Assembly (NCBI RefSeq): GCF_001719165.1
Contig: NZ_CP017057.1
Span: 310,001 to 374,000 of the forward strand
Length of the DNA: 64,000 bases
Direction of reading: 5' to 3'
From: Erythrobacter litoralis
Lineage (GTDB): Bacteria > Pseudomonadota > Alphaproteobacteria > Sphingomonadales > Sphingomonadaceae
The position numbers and the translations under genes were made by a program. The notes below the pieces were generated by a model that made no database searches, was not told the origin of the DNA, and saw only the letters and a list, made by a program, of their open reading frames with translations. Below, piece after piece: positions 8,880 through 17,824 of the stretch. Numbering within the stretch: the stretch's first letter is position 1; the number at the start of each line of letters is the position of its first letter.

Positions 8880-9922
8880 CCGCCCCCGCTACTATCGCAA
8901 ACGAGCCAGGGGACACCTTAGAAGTTTCCCCTCTGCTCAACCGAGTGGACCGCGCAGCAGTCTTCCTGATGCTGCTTGGGGACGAGGAGGCGGCCATCAT
9001 TCTTAGCCGGCTCGGCCCGGACGAGTTGGAGAAAATCGGCAGCGCCATGATGGCGCTGGGGGAAATAAATCAGCCGCATATGATCGAGGCGCTTGCCGAT
9101 TTCGTCACCGAAGCGGATCGTGAAGTTTTGTCCGCACGCGGGCGGCACGACCGGGTCCGTTCCATGCTTGAGCGTTCTCTGGGCCCTACGCGGGCTGAAA
9201 GCATAATGCAGCGCATTGAAACCGACGAACGTCCGCGCAGCATCGAGATAGCGCGATGGCTGGCGCCTTCAGTCCTCGTGAGATTGATGGCAGACGAACA
9301 TCCCCAGGTTATCGCAGCCATGCTCTTGCTGCTCGAATCTGAGCAGGCTGCCGCGGTGCTTTCTAGCTTGCCGGCGGATGCTCAATCGGCGGTCGTCGAG
9401 AGGGTTGCTCGCATAGGCCCAATCTCGGCACGGGCAATTTCGGCAATCGACACTCTTCTTACCCAGCGAATTGGTGCCTCTTTCGGAAGTTCCGCGCTCA
9501 CTTTGGGCGGCCCACGCGAGGCTGCAAATCTCATCAATCTCGCGGCTGGTGAAGTACGTCATTCGGTCCTTCCGGACATCGCGATGCGCGATGCGCCATT
9601 GGCCGAGGCGATCGAAGAGCAGCTGTTCACCTTCGAAATGCTGCTCGATCTTGATCCTCAAGGTATGGGACGCCTGTTGCGCGATGTCGAAAGCGAGAAA
9701 TTGGTCTGTGCACTCAAGGGGCTCGACGAAGCGCAGCGCGCACCCTTCTTTGCTGCCATGTCGACCCGAGCTGCCGACGGCATCCGTGATGAGATCGAGA
9801 TGCGCGGCAGGTTGACCAAGAGCGAAGCAGAGGAAGCGAAGCGCCTGATTGTCGACGTTGCCCGGCGCTTGGCTGATGAGGGCGAAATTGTGATCGGAAA
9901 TGATAATGGCGAATTCATCTGA
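8876..9922 (+). CDS. fliG: Flagellar motor switch protein FliG
   Basis: A 348-residue rotor protein. The middle domain has the EHPQ motif (DEHPQVIAAMLL) that binds FliM. The C-terminal torque domain is well conserved (FTFEMLLDLD, ALKGLDEAQRAPFF, MSTRAADGIRDEIEMRG, RRLADEGEIVIG). Start overlaps the fliF stop (ATGA), and the fliH start lies inside its 3' end. Confidence 0.96.
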   Translation: MTAPATIANEPGDTLEVSPLLNRVDRAAVFLMLLGDEEAAIILSRLGPDELEKIGSAMMALGEINQPHMIEALADFVTEADREVLSARGRHDRVRSMLERSLGPTRAESIMQRIETDERPRSIEIARWLAPSVLVRLMADEHPQVIAAMLLLLESEQAAAVLSSLPADAQSAVVERVARIGPISARAISAIDTLLTQRIGASFGSSALTLGGPREAANLINLAAGEVRHSVLPDIAMRDAPLAEAIEEQLFTFEMLLDLDPQGMGRLLRDVESEKLVCALKGLDEAQRAPFFAAMSTRAADGIRDEIEMRGRLTKSEAEEAKRLIVDVARRLADEGEIVIGNDNGEFI

Positions 9923-10547
9923 CTGGCTAGCCGAGCTCGCCGGGGAGGACTCTTTTTCGCCCCAATGGATCGCAGCGCTCGAAGGACCTGCGATTTTCCG
10001 TGATCATTTTCCTTTCGCCAAAGAGGTTTGGCGCGAGCAGCCAGAGGCCCCGGATCAATCCGCCTCGGCGGTTCAAGAGGACAAGGCCGCAACTGAAGCC
10101 ATCGAAAACGCGTTTGCGCGTGGAGAAGCAGCAGGAAGAGCCGCAGTCGAGGCCGAGATGCAAATCGACGCGAAGCGACATACGACGTTGCGGCTCGCCT
10201 TCCGGGCACTGGACGAGGCGGCGCGCGATGCTCTCGCGGCGGACCTAGCCGAGACGGTAGTCTATTTATGCGAGGGTGTGATCGGGCAATGCGCCGTAGA
10301 TGGAACAGCGCTGCTGCAACGTTGCCAAGTTGCTGCTGAGCGCATGGGGACTGCGGCGCAATCGTTTGCACTCCATCTTCATCCTGAAGACATCGAAATT
10401 GTCGGAGAGGAAGCTTTGAGTTGTTGGCGTGTGATTTCCGATCCGTCGCTCGAGCGCGGAGCAATTGTCCTTGAAGGACCTGAAGGCACGGTGCGCGATG
10501 GACCGGGTGAATGGCGGCGAGCGATAGCCGCAGCGGTGCGCGGATGA
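9906..10547 (+). CDS. fliH: Flagellar assembly protein FliH
   Basis: FliH is the stator-like regulator of the FliI export ATPase. The predicted 213-residue protein has an acidic N-terminal part, a central Ala/Glu-rich helix (AIENAFARGEAAGRAAVEAEM) and a C-terminal FliH/HrpE-like domain (LHLHPEDIEIV, VISDPSLERGAIVLEGPEG). Position between fliG and fliI supports it. Two starts are possible, 9900 and 9906; 9906 is preferred because GGAA (9896-9899) is too close to 9900. It overlaps the fliG end and the fliI start. Confidence 0.87.
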   Translation: MANSSDWLAELAGEDSFSPQWIAALEGPAIFRDHFPFAKEVWREQPEAPDQSASAVQEDKAATEAIENAFARGEAAGRAAVEAEMQIDAKRHTTLRLAFRALDEAARDALAADLAETVVYLCEGVIGQCAVDGTALLQRCQVAAERMGTAAQSFALHLHPEDIEIVGEEALSCWRVISDPSLERGAIVLEGPEGTVRDGPGEWRRAIAAAVRG

Positions 10548-11878
10548 TCGGAGAAATGCAACTCGAGATGGCCCGCATGCGCGCGGCCAAAGTCGCTTCG
10601 GGCCCTGCGTTGTTCGGTCGCGTGGTATCCTGCGATGGCGGCCTCATTGAGGTTGCGGGTTTTCCACTGCCAGTCGGTTCTCTGGGTTCGATTGAGAACG
10701 ACGCCGGCGCCGAGTGCCTGGCCGAGGTGATTGGATTCAGGGCCGGCCATTCACTGATGATGTTGCTCGGTGATGCCATGCTGCTGCGCCCTCAAGCGGC
10801 GGTGCGGGCTCTTGGCGGTCCGGGCGAAGTCAGGTTGGGCGAGGCCTTGCTGGGTCGCGCTGTAGATGGGCTAGGGGCACCAATCGATGGCGGCCCGCGG
10901 CTGGTTCTGCCCCACACTCGTTCGTTGGTTGGCCGTCGGGAAAACGCTTTGGAACGCGCCAGCGTAAAACAACCATTTGATTGCGGAGTCCGGGCCATCA
11001 ATGCGGTTGCGACCATGGGAATTGGGCAAAGGCTCGGGATCATGGCCGGTTCTGGTGTCGGTAAATCTGTTCTCGTAGATACGATCGCCGGGCATGCTGT
11101 GGCCGACGTCACGGTAGTCGCGCTCATTGGCGAACGAGCGCGCGAAGTCTCTGACTTTGTCAACCGCCACATGTCCGGCGCTCGACGCGGGAGGCTCATC
11201 GTGGTGGCTGTACCTGCCGATCACGCTCCAAACCTACGGTTGCGGGCTGCGCAATATGCTACGGCAATTGCCGAATTTTTTCGTGAAATGGGAAAGAACG
11301 TCCTTCTAATTCTCGACAGTCTTACCCGCGTCGCGCACGCAGCGCGAGAATTGGCGCTTGTGCTCGGGGAACCCGGTGCGGCGCGAGGCTATCCCCCTTC
11401 AGCGCTGGCAGCGATTACACGATTAGTCGAACGTGCCGGTAACTCGTTGACTTCCGGCGGAGCCGTAACCGGGATTTACACGGTGCTTGCCGATGGGGAC
11501 GATGCGCAGGATCCAGTGGTGGATACTGCGAGGGCGATTTTGGACGGACACATTATGTTATCGCGCGAACTTGCGCAGCGTGGACATTATCCTGCGATCG
11601 ATGTGCCTTCCTCGCTCAGCCGCGTAATGGACGATTTGGTGTCGCCCGAGGTCTCCGAAGCCGCCCGGCAATTGCGCGCATTGATTTCCGCCCGCGAAGA
11701 GAACCGCGATCTTGTTCTGATGGGCGCCTACCGTTCAGGCGCTGATCCTGTGCTTGACACCGCATTGGCACTAAGCCCGGCCATCGACGCCTTCTTGTCA
11801 CAGTCGCGCGGCGCTGCGGAGCCGCTGGGGCAGAGTCTCGCAGGACTTTGCGAACTCATGGCGCGAGCAGATGCGTGA
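10544..11878 (+). CDS. fliI: Flagellum-specific ATP synthase FliI
   Basis: The ATPase of the flagellar type III export gate. Walker A is in MAGSGVGKSVLVD, Walker B is in NVLLILDSLTRVA, and ERAREVSDFV and GEPGAARGYPPS are family signatures. ATG 10544 overlaps the fliH stop (ATGA) and gives 444 residues, the usual size. The longer frame from 10511 would place eleven extra residues inside fliH and is less likely. Confidence 0.96.
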   Translation: MIGEMQLEMARMRAAKVASGPALFGRVVSCDGGLIEVAGFPLPVGSLGSIENDAGAECLAEVIGFRAGHSLMMLLGDAMLLRPQAAVRALGGPGEVRLGEALLGRAVDGLGAPIDGGPRLVLPHTRSLVGRRENALERASVKQPFDCGVRAINAVATMGIGQRLGIMAGSGVGKSVLVDTIAGHAVADVTVVALIGERAREVSDFVNRHMSGARRGRLIVVAVPADHAPNLRLRAAQYATAIAEFFREMGKNVLLILDSLTRVAHAARELALVLGEPGAARGYPPSALAAITRLVERAGNSLTSGGAVTGIYTVLADGDDAQDPVVDTARAILDGHIMLSRELAQRGHYPAIDVPSSLSRVMDDLVSPEVSEAARQLRALISAREENRDLVLMGAYRSGADPVLDTALALSPAIDAFLSQSRGAAEPLGQSLAGLCELMARADA

Positions 11879-12308
11879 ACGGCGCCGATTGGCGCTGGCT
11901 AAGCGCCAGTTGCTCATCGCTCAGATCGCCCAGCGGCAAGCGATGCGTGGCCTTGCCGATGCCTTGGGCGAAGAAACGAGAAGTCGTACGCTGGTAGAGC
12001 GAAGCCGCTCTCTTCTTGAGAGTTACTCATACGTCTCGGGGCTTGCTTCAGGGGAGGCATTGACCGAGCGAGGCCGCTTTTTAGCTTCGCTAAGTGAAGT
12101 AAGCGCCGCAGCCGAGCGAGCTGAAGGCGATGCCGCGAGACAGGCAGAGTGGCAGGCTGACGTGCTCGCCAAAGCCGACACCCGGATGCGTCGCTTCGAG
12201 GATCGTACACTTGAAGCGCGACGCGCACTCGAGACCGAGCTGAACCGACGTGCCGCCTCTCCTCCCCTAGGGATGGCACGAAAGTTGCTTAAAAAGGATT
12301 CGACCTGA
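11871..12308 (+). CDS. fliJ: Flagellar export chaperone FliJ
   Basis: A 145-residue, almost wholly helical, Arg/Glu/Ala-rich protein located directly after fliI, overlapping it by eight bases. FliJ forms a coiled coil in the centre of the FliI ring and escorts chaperones. Sequence identity to FliJ is always weak, so the call rests mainly on coiled-coil character, length (about 140-150) and position. Confidence 0.75.
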   Translation: MRERRRLALAKRQLLIAQIAQRQAMRGLADALGEETRSRTLVERSRSLLESYSYVSGLASGEALTERGRFLASLSEVSAAAERAEGDAARQAEWQADVLAKADTRMRRFEDRTLEARRALETELNRRAASPPLGMARKLLKKDST

Positions 12309-12335
12309 TTCATCAAACCGTTTGAGGAAGAAATT

Positions 12336-13703
12336 GTGATCCCGACGCTGCCCAAACTCGCTAGCGACTCCACCAACGCCAAGTCGATGTCAGCGATCGC
12401 TTCGCCAGAACATTTCGAGGAACCGCGCGCAATCGAGTTTGCGACCGTGCTGAAGGCGAGTGTGCGAGGCGACCGGATTGGTGCTGGGGCTTCATGGGCC
12501 GATGCAGGGAGTATCTCGAGCACCCAGTTGGGTGAACCGAAAGATCCACTTGAAGAGTCGACGTCGCCCCTTCCGGAGCTGGCTGACGAGGCTTTCTCCC
12601 TTATTCAGTCCGGTAGCGCCATACCCAAAGAAATGCAGGCCCTTGCCGGACTTCCCGGAAAGACATTGCCAGGCGGCGGCGAAAACTTGCCGGGAGAAGC
12701 GCGTGCGACGACTAAAGTTGGAGCGTCTACACAACCATCTTCCCCGCCGATTATGGCAATCGGCTCCGAAATGGGGTTCACCGGCATATCGCGGGAAGCT
12801 GACGGGGGAGGGCGAGGGGCGTTCGATCAAGAGGCCGGTGACGTCGCCGGATCGCTTCCTAGTTTGTCAGGGGATAAGACGGGAACAGCTCCTTTAAGCC
12901 TTCTTATTCGTAGCTCAACGATCCAGGCGCCAGCACTCGCGACAAATCATGTCCGCGTTACCGGCGCTGAAGTGCGCAAATCTTCGACGCTTGGACTGCC
13001 GGAAGTTTACGCGTCGCAGCCGCTTGCACGAGGAAGTAGGTTCGCCGGTAATCAGGCGATTGCTGAACTGTCGCCCCCCCAACTAACTAGTGATCACGCA
13101 ATAGACGGAGTGCAGCCTTCTGCTTCAACAACATCCGGCTTTTCGAGCAATAATCTCCCGGCATCTCCTGTTGGTCCGCAAGCGGGCAATTCCGGCATAC
13201 CTATAGAGGCCAAGGCCGAAGTTCGTCTTACACAACAGCTTGATGCCACAATCGAAGCGTTGACGGATTTGCGCGATGCGGCCCGTTCGGCAAAGCCCGA
13301 GATGTTGGTGCGACACGCCGATTTTGGAGCAATATCAATAAGGATCGAAGCGTCAGGCCCTTCCGACTGGCGGGCAGTGCTGACAAGTCGGGACTCCGGC
13401 TTTGTTCCGGCGATACAGGCGGCTCTCGGGGAACGACTGGCGACATCGAGCGGTGAAGCGGCCTCCCACAATGGCCAGCACGGCAATTCACGAGGGGGCG
13501 AGCAAGGAGGTTTTTCGGAGCCGCGTTACGGGTCTTCCCTAGGGTCCGGACAAGGGTCGCATCAACCATACATGTCGCATCACGCTAACAACGAGCGGGA
13601 GGGAGCGGATCCGGAAAGCAAGGATCCGGGCAAGACCGACCGCGAAGGCCCGCAGATTGAGTCGCGGCAGGAAATTCGGGAGCAGCGCGGGCTCTTTGCC
13701 TGA
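12336..13703 (+). CDS. fliK: Flagellar hook-length control protein FliK
   Basis: A 455-residue, low-complexity, Ser/Ala/Gly/Pro-rich protein with a small ordered C-terminal part (about residues 300-375; LTQQLDATIEALTDLRDAA, DFGAISIRIEASGPSDWRAVL) resembling the FliK hook-length domain, followed by a Gly/Ser/Glu-rich tail. FliK is the molecular ruler that stops hook growth and switches export to filament proteins. Start is GTG 12336 with GAGGAAG 7 bases upstream. Position between fliJ and fliL fits. The ordered domain is divergent, so the call relies partly on order. Confidence 0.8.
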   Translation: MIPTLPKLASDSTNAKSMSAIASPEHFEEPRAIEFATVLKASVRGDRIGAGASWADAGSISSTQLGEPKDPLEESTSPLPELADEAFSLIQSGSAIPKEMQALAGLPGKTLPGGGENLPGEARATTKVGASTQPSSPPIMAIGSEMGFTGISREADGGGRGAFDQEAGDVAGSLPSLSGDKTGTAPLSLLIRSSTIQAPALATNHVRVTGAEVRKSSTLGLPEVYASQPLARGSRFAGNQAIAELSPPQLTSDHAIDGVQPSASTTSGFSSNNLPASPVGPQAGNSGIPIEAKAEVRLTQQLDATIEALTDLRDAARSAKPEMLVRHADFGAISIRIEASGPSDWRAVLTSRDSGFVPAIQAALGERLATSSGEAASHNGQHGNSRGGEQGGFSEPRYGSSLGSGQGSHQPYMSHHANNEREGADPESKDPGKTDREGPQIESRQEIREQRGLFA

Positions 13704-13745
13704 CGCCAGGTCTCGAACTCTGCCGCAGGCAGGAGAATGATCGAT

Positions 13746-14327
13746 ATGTCGAAGGGAAAGGACAAATCGCCGGAGTCTTCGAAGGGCAGTGGTACGCTCA
13801 AGATTGTGCTCGGAGCGGCCTTCTTGCTCTTCCTTGGTGCGGGCGGAGCATATGGTGCTGTGAGCGCAGGATTGTTCGGCGATGAGCGGGCTTCGAAGCC
13901 AGATTTGCCGAAGCTGGTACTCAAGGGTGATGCTGATCCTTACCCATTTGCAAATGATGATAAAGCCAAGAAAGCGCCCGCAGTCGTCTATGGCGAGGGC
14001 GGAAGCGAATATCGTACCGCCTATTACAGTTTCACTGAGAGCTTCACGTCGAACCTGTCAGATTCTCCAGGCCTGATTCAGGTGGAACTGGCCGTTTCGA
14101 CCCGACGCGATGGCCGGGTACTGCAATGGGTCCAGAACCACGAACTCGCGATCCGCTCCGCAATCCTCGTGGAACTTGCTGCAACCTCGGAGGCCGAAGC
14201 CTACGATGTCCAAGGCAAACAGCGATTAGCTGACAGGCTAACCAAAGCAGTGAATGAGGTGCTTGAGCAGAACGAGGGCTTCGGTGGCGTCGATGCCGTC
14301 CATTTCCGCGGGTTTCTTGTCCAATGA
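13746..14327 (+). CDS. fliL: Flagellar basal body-associated protein FliL
   Basis: One N-terminal membrane helix (LKIVLGAAFLLFLGAGGAYGA) followed by a periplasmic domain that ends in VNEVLEQNEGFGGVDAVHFRGFLVQ-like FliL sequence. FliL sits around the stator and supports torque or stator stability. ATG 13746 is preferred over 13737 because AGGAGA lies directly against 13737 but nine bases before 13746. It gives 193 residues. The end overlaps the fliM start (ATGA). Confidence 0.88.
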   Translation: MSKGKDKSPESSKGSGTLKIVLGAAFLLFLGAGGAYGAVSAGLFGDERASKPDLPKLVLKGDADPYPFANDDKAKKAPAVVYGEGGSEYRTAYYSFTESFTSNLSDSPGLIQVELAVSTRRDGRVLQWVQNHELAIRSAILVELAATSEAEAYDVQGKQRLADRLTKAVNEVLEQNEGFGGVDAVHFRGFLVQ

Positions 14328-15268
14328 AAATGGAGCGCACGTTTACGGCTGCGCGCCCCGTTGTGCGTCATTGCCCCGAGCTCACAGAACGCGGTCCGCG
14401 ACCGGAAGAACGCGCCGAGTTACTGGCAGCATGGAGACGCGACTTGGCGGACCAGCTCGCGCAAGATCTCGCGGTGCTGCTTTCTAACGATCGACTTAAC
14501 GTAAAGGTTGCTGAGCCCGAATGGTTGTCTGGAACGGAGGTTCTTGGCAGAATTGGACCAGTGGCTGCCAACAGTTTGCTTCGCGTTGGAGTAACCGGGG
14601 TCACTGCGCTTCTCTCGATTGATTTTGCAAACGCAATTGCGCTCACTGACCGGTCGTTCGGCGGGGGTGGTCGGACCGCAAGCGAGGTCCCGGAGCGCTT
14701 GCCACGCTCGGCGGCCCTGCTGGTCGAAGAGGCCGCGACTATGGTCGCAGGGGCCATGGCTCGCATCGCAAATCACGGCCATGCCGGTCTCGCTCCACAA
14801 TGCCCAGAGGGCGAGGTAATCATTCGCAGTGAAAGTGCGGCTCGATTAAGGCCGTTCGCAGCTGACGCTTTGTGTGCATCTTTCGCGCTCGAAATCGGCG
14901 ACAACGACGGGTGCCAATGGGGCGCGATGCTAGCGATTGCGAGTGATTTCATTGACCCCCTGCTTCCCGATCCTGCGCAGGCTGCGACCGCGTCGAGAAA
15001 ACCGGATGCTGGCCATACTGGGGTGAAAGTCGTCACCGGGTCTTTCGGCACAATTCCTCTTTCGCTGCATGCTGTGCTTGCCGAATTTGACCTGCCGTTA
15101 GGTCGTCTTGGCACCCTCGCGCCCGGGGATCAGATCCCGCTCGTCCCGGCGCGCCATGTGCCCATCAAGCTTGGCGATACTGTGTTGGCCTATGGAAGCA
15201 TTGGAACCCTTGATGATCAAATGGCGCTACGCCTCACCCGCTTACCCGAAGAAAGGCTATTAAAATGA
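14324..15268 (+). CDS. fliM: Flagellar motor switch protein FliM, lacking the usual CheY-binding N-terminus
   Basis: A 314-residue protein with the FliM middle domain (RIGPVAANSLLRVGVTG, LLSIDFANAIALTDRSFGGG) and a C-terminal SpoA/FliN-like domain (LPLGRLGTLAPGDQIPL, VLAYGSIGTLDDQMALRLTRL). FliM links FliG to FliN in the C ring. The N-terminus (MKMERTFTAARPVVRH) has no LSQ-EIDALL-type peptide, which in other bacteria binds phosphorylated CheY. An upstream start cannot restore it because the frame there lies within fliL. Start and stop both overlap neighbours by ATGA. Confidence 0.9.
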   Translation: MKMERTFTAARPVVRHCPELTERGPRPEERAELLAAWRRDLADQLAQDLAVLLSNDRLNVKVAEPEWLSGTEVLGRIGPVAANSLLRVGVTGVTALLSIDFANAIALTDRSFGGGGRTASEVPERLPRSAALLVEEAATMVAGAMARIANHGHAGLAPQCPEGEVIIRSESAARLRPFAADALCASFALEIGDNDGCQWGAMLAIASDFIDPLLPDPAQAATASRKPDAGHTGVKVVTGSFGTIPLSLHAVLAEFDLPLGRLGTLAPGDQIPLVPARHVPIKLGDTVLAYGSIGTLDDQMALRLTRLPEERLLK

Positions 15269-15627
15269 GTGATTTCAGCCCCAGCTCTCGTTCTGCGCTG
15301 CATCGTTTCGGCAATGTGGGTGTCAGGCTGTCGGTCGAGCTCGGGCGCACCGAGATGATGTTGCGGGACGTCCTGCTGCTTGGCGAGGGAAGTACCGTCG
15401 CACTCAATCGCTTGACCGACGAGGCACTTGACCTGACCGCCAATGGGCGGGTGATCGCTCGTGGCGAAGTCGTAACGCAAAATGGCCGGTTTGCGCTTAA
15501 GATTTTGAGCCTTGTTGGAGACGACGGGGTCTTGGAAACGGCCGGCGATTCATCGGCAGGAGTTTCCGGGCCGCTCGGGCCCGTTTCGGATCCGGCCATG
15601 TCTGGCGGAGCGGACGTCGCACCATGA
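15265..15627 (+). CDS. fliN: Flagellar motor switch protein FliN
   Basis: A 120-residue SpoA-domain protein. The fold signature is clear: VRLSVELGRTEMMLRDVLLL, then STVALNRLTDEALDLTANGR and IARGEVVTQNGRFALKIL. FliN forms the base of the C ring and docks the FliH-FliI complex. Overlaps fliM and fliO by ATGA at both ends. Confidence 0.95.
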   Translation: MSDFSPSSRSALHRFGNVGVRLSVELGRTEMMLRDVLLLGEGSTVALNRLTDEALDLTANGRVIARGEVVTQNGRFALKILSLVGDDGVLETAGDSSAGVSGPLGPVSDPAMSGGADVAP

Positions 15628-15932
15628 TGATGTTCGAGTATCTTGCGCGCCTGGCGTTGTTGCTTCCCCTATTAGGCTTGTTGATCTGGGGAAGCTTGTG
15701 GTTGACCCGGTTTCTGCAGAAGCGGCTCTCGGGCACCGAGGTGACAGGTCGCAGGTTGCAGCTGGTCGAGACCAGCCTGATTGCGCCAGGTCTCAAGCTG
15801 GCGGTAGTCCGGTTTCATGACCGAGAGATTCTCCTGGGTTGTTCTCGTAATGGGCTCGTCCGGCTCGGTGAAGCACCCGACCCCTTATCGGCTGAACCCC
15901 ATTTGAATTCCTCGCTCGCAGGTTCTGAATAA
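15624..15932 (+). CDS. fliO: Flagellar biosynthesis protein FliO
   Basis: A 102-residue protein with one N-terminal membrane helix (LARLALLLPLLGLLIWGSLW) and a short cytoplasmic part with the FliO pattern GRRLQLVETSLIAPGLKLAVVRFHDREILLG. FliO helps assemble FliP into the export gate. It lies between fliN and fliP, as is common. Confidence 0.88.
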   Translation: MMMFEYLARLALLLPLLGLLIWGSLWLTRFLQKRLSGTEVTGRRLQLVETSLIAPGLKLAVVRFHDREILLGCSRNGLVRLGEAPDPLSAEPHLNSSLAGSE

Positions 15933-16732
15933 TGCCAAGCAGGAATTGGACCTTTTGCGGACTCGCCTGTGTCGCATTAACCATGTTTGCCTGGCCCGAG
16001 GCGGCTTGGGCGGCCGCTGGCACGTCTCCGACGGACACGATTGATTCGGGAGTAGGTAGCGCAATCGAACGCGCGCTTGGCGACAACGGCGTTGGCGAAG
16101 ACAGCCCTCTGAGCTTTTCGCTGCAATTGCTCATCGTGATGAGTCTACTCACGATCCTGCCAGCGCTGGTCCTTATGATGACCAGTTTTCTTCGCATCCT
16201 AGTAGTCCTCTCGATCCTTCGTCAGGCGCTTGGCCTGCAAGGTTCGCCTCCCGGGCAGGTGCTCGCAGGCCTCGCGCTGTTTCTCTCGCTGTTCGTCATG
16301 GCTCCTACACTTGAACTCGTGAATGCGAACGCGATTACGCCTTATGCAGCAGGATCGATCGGTGCAGATGCTGCAATTGCCAATGCGGGAGAGGCGTTCC
16401 ATGCATTCATGTTGCGCCAGACACGTGAGGCCAATCTGACCATGTTCGCCGATATCTCAGGCGTCGGCGGATTTGCCCGCCCGGACGACATCCCTTTTTC
16501 CATCCTGCTGCCAGCGTTTGTCACTAGTGAGCTAGAAACAGCATTCCAGATCGGATTCATGCTTTTCCTGCCGTTTCTCGTGATTGACCTCGTCGTCGCC
16601 AGTGTCTTGATGAGTCTCGGCATGATGATGCTTTCACCAACAATCATCTCTTTGCCGTTCAAACTGCTCCTGTTCGTTCTTGTTGACGGCTGGGCGCTGT
16701 TGATGGGCAGTCTTGCAATGAGTTTCGCTTGA
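15932..16732 (+). CDS. fliP: Flagellar export gate protein FliP
   Basis: A 266-residue protein with a signal-like N-terminus (VALTMFAWPEAAWAA), then the four-helix FliP core: LSLLTILPALVLMMTSFLRI, RQALGLQGSPPGQVLAGLAL, and the C-terminal FMLFLPFLVIDLVVASVLMS and MMMLSPTIISLPFKLLLFVL. FliP forms the core of the export channel with FliQ and FliR. Its stop overlaps the fliQ start by one base. Confidence 0.96.
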   Translation: MPSRNWTFCGLACVALTMFAWPEAAWAAAGTSPTDTIDSGVGSAIERALGDNGVGEDSPLSFSLQLLIVMSLLTILPALVLMMTSFLRILVVLSILRQALGLQGSPPGQVLAGLALFLSLFVMAPTLELVNANAITPYAAGSIGADAAIANAGEAFHAFMLRQTREANLTMFADISGVGGFARPDDIPFSILLPAFVTSELETAFQIGFMLFLPFLVIDLVVASVLMSLGMMMLSPTIISLPFKLLLFVLVDGWALLMGSLAMSFA

Positions 16733-17004
16733 TGCAGCAGGATGCGCAACTTCTTGCTCTCGCCGACCAGACCCTGTGGGTTACCGCACTGATCGCGGGG
16801 CCGGTGCTTGTTGCCGCGTTGGTCGTCGGCCTGGTGGTTGGGATCATCCAGGCCGCAACATCGGTCAACGAACAGACCCTCACTTTCGTACCCAAATTGG
16901 CCATAACAGCTCTGGTGTTTGTAGTTCTGGGAAGCGTGATGCTGGCTCTGCTGGGTGATTTCGTACTCGAAATCATGGCGCAAATCGCCCAGATTTCTGC
17001 TTGA
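16732..17004 (+). CDS. fliQ: Flagellar export gate protein FliQ
   Basis: A 90-residue two-helix protein with the FliQ pattern (ADQTLWVTALIAGPVLVAAL, VGLVVGIIQAATSVNEQTLTF-like turn, FVPKLAITALVFVVLGSVML). The turn motif between the helices is the part most conserved in FliQ. ATG 16732 is used; a TTG three bases upstream would add one residue. Part of the FliPQR gate. Confidence 0.94.
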   Translation: MQQDAQLLALADQTLWVTALIAGPVLVAALVVGLVVGIIQAATSVNEQTLTFVPKLAITALVFVVLGSVMLALLGDFVLEIMAQIAQISA

Positions 17005-17026
17005 TCGAAGATTGGTCACGCAGCCG

Positions 17027-17824
17027 ATGAACATCTTCGACTTCGCTTCTGGATCGCTTGAGGCGCAATTGTGGCAGATCTTGTTCCTGTCAATCCGCTG
17101 CGGTGCCGCTCTTCTTGCAGCACCAATGATTGGAGGCACAGCCGTGCCAGTTCCTCTGCGCGTGCTTCTTTCGATTTCGCTTGGCCTGCTCGTTTCAACC
17201 TGGCTGCCGCTTGCGCCCATTCCGGAAATGCTAAGTTTCACTGCGATACTGGCTGTGGTTCAAGAGGTGGTGATTGGCACGGCGATGGGCTTCTTGCTGC
17301 AATTGGCCTTTGCGGCACCGCTTATCGCGGCGGAGCAAATATCGGGCACGATGGGTCTCGCGATAGCCACGTCGATCGATCCGTCTAGCGGTGCGCAATC
17401 GGGCGCCCTCGGAACCTTTTTCAGCCTGATGCTGACGCTCTTGTTCTACGCCATTGGCGGGCATTTGTTGTGGTTCGAACTCCTTATCGAAAGCTACCGG
17501 CTCCTCCCAGCGGGTGGATCTGCGCTGAGCGCAGTCAATGCGCAGAACGTCGTACTGTTCATGGGTCATGCCCTGGCCGCTGCGGCGGCCATCGCATTGC
17601 CTGTGGTGCTCGTGCTGCTGTTGGTCCAGGTCGTCACCGGTATCGTTGCGCGATCCGCACCCGCACTCAATCTTTTCGCGCTTGGGCTCCCGGCAGGGGT
17701 CTTGGCTGGCATAATCGCACTGATAGTAGTGATGCCAATCATGATTGATCAATTGGCGCTCTTGATCGAGAGTGGTCTGGAAGAAGCCACCCGCTTGGTC
17801 GGGACGATGAGAGTGCGTCCATGA
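17027..17824 (+). CDS. fliR: Flagellar export gate protein FliR
   Basis: A 265-residue, six-helix protein (RCGAALLAAPMIGGTAVPVP, VVQEVVIGTAMGFLLQLAFA, ISGTMGLAIATSIDPSSG) typical of FliR. It completes the FliP-FliQ-FliR channel. ATG 17027 gives the usual N-terminus (MNIFDFASGS); the open frame extends upstream into fliQ, but those residues are not hydrophobic and do not fit. The end overlaps the flhB ATG. Confidence 0.94.
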   Translation: MNIFDFASGSLEAQLWQILFLSIRCGAALLAAPMIGGTAVPVPLRVLLSISLGLLVSTWLPLAPIPEMLSFTAILAVVQEVVIGTAMGFLLQLAFAAPLIAAEQISGTMGLAIATSIDPSSGAQSGALGTFFSLMLTLLFYAIGGHLLWFELLIESYRLLPAGGSALSAVNAQNVVLFMGHALAAAAAIALPVVLVLLLVQVVTGIVARSAPALNLFALGLPAGVLAGIIALIVVMPIMIDQLALLIESGLEEATRLVGTMRVRP

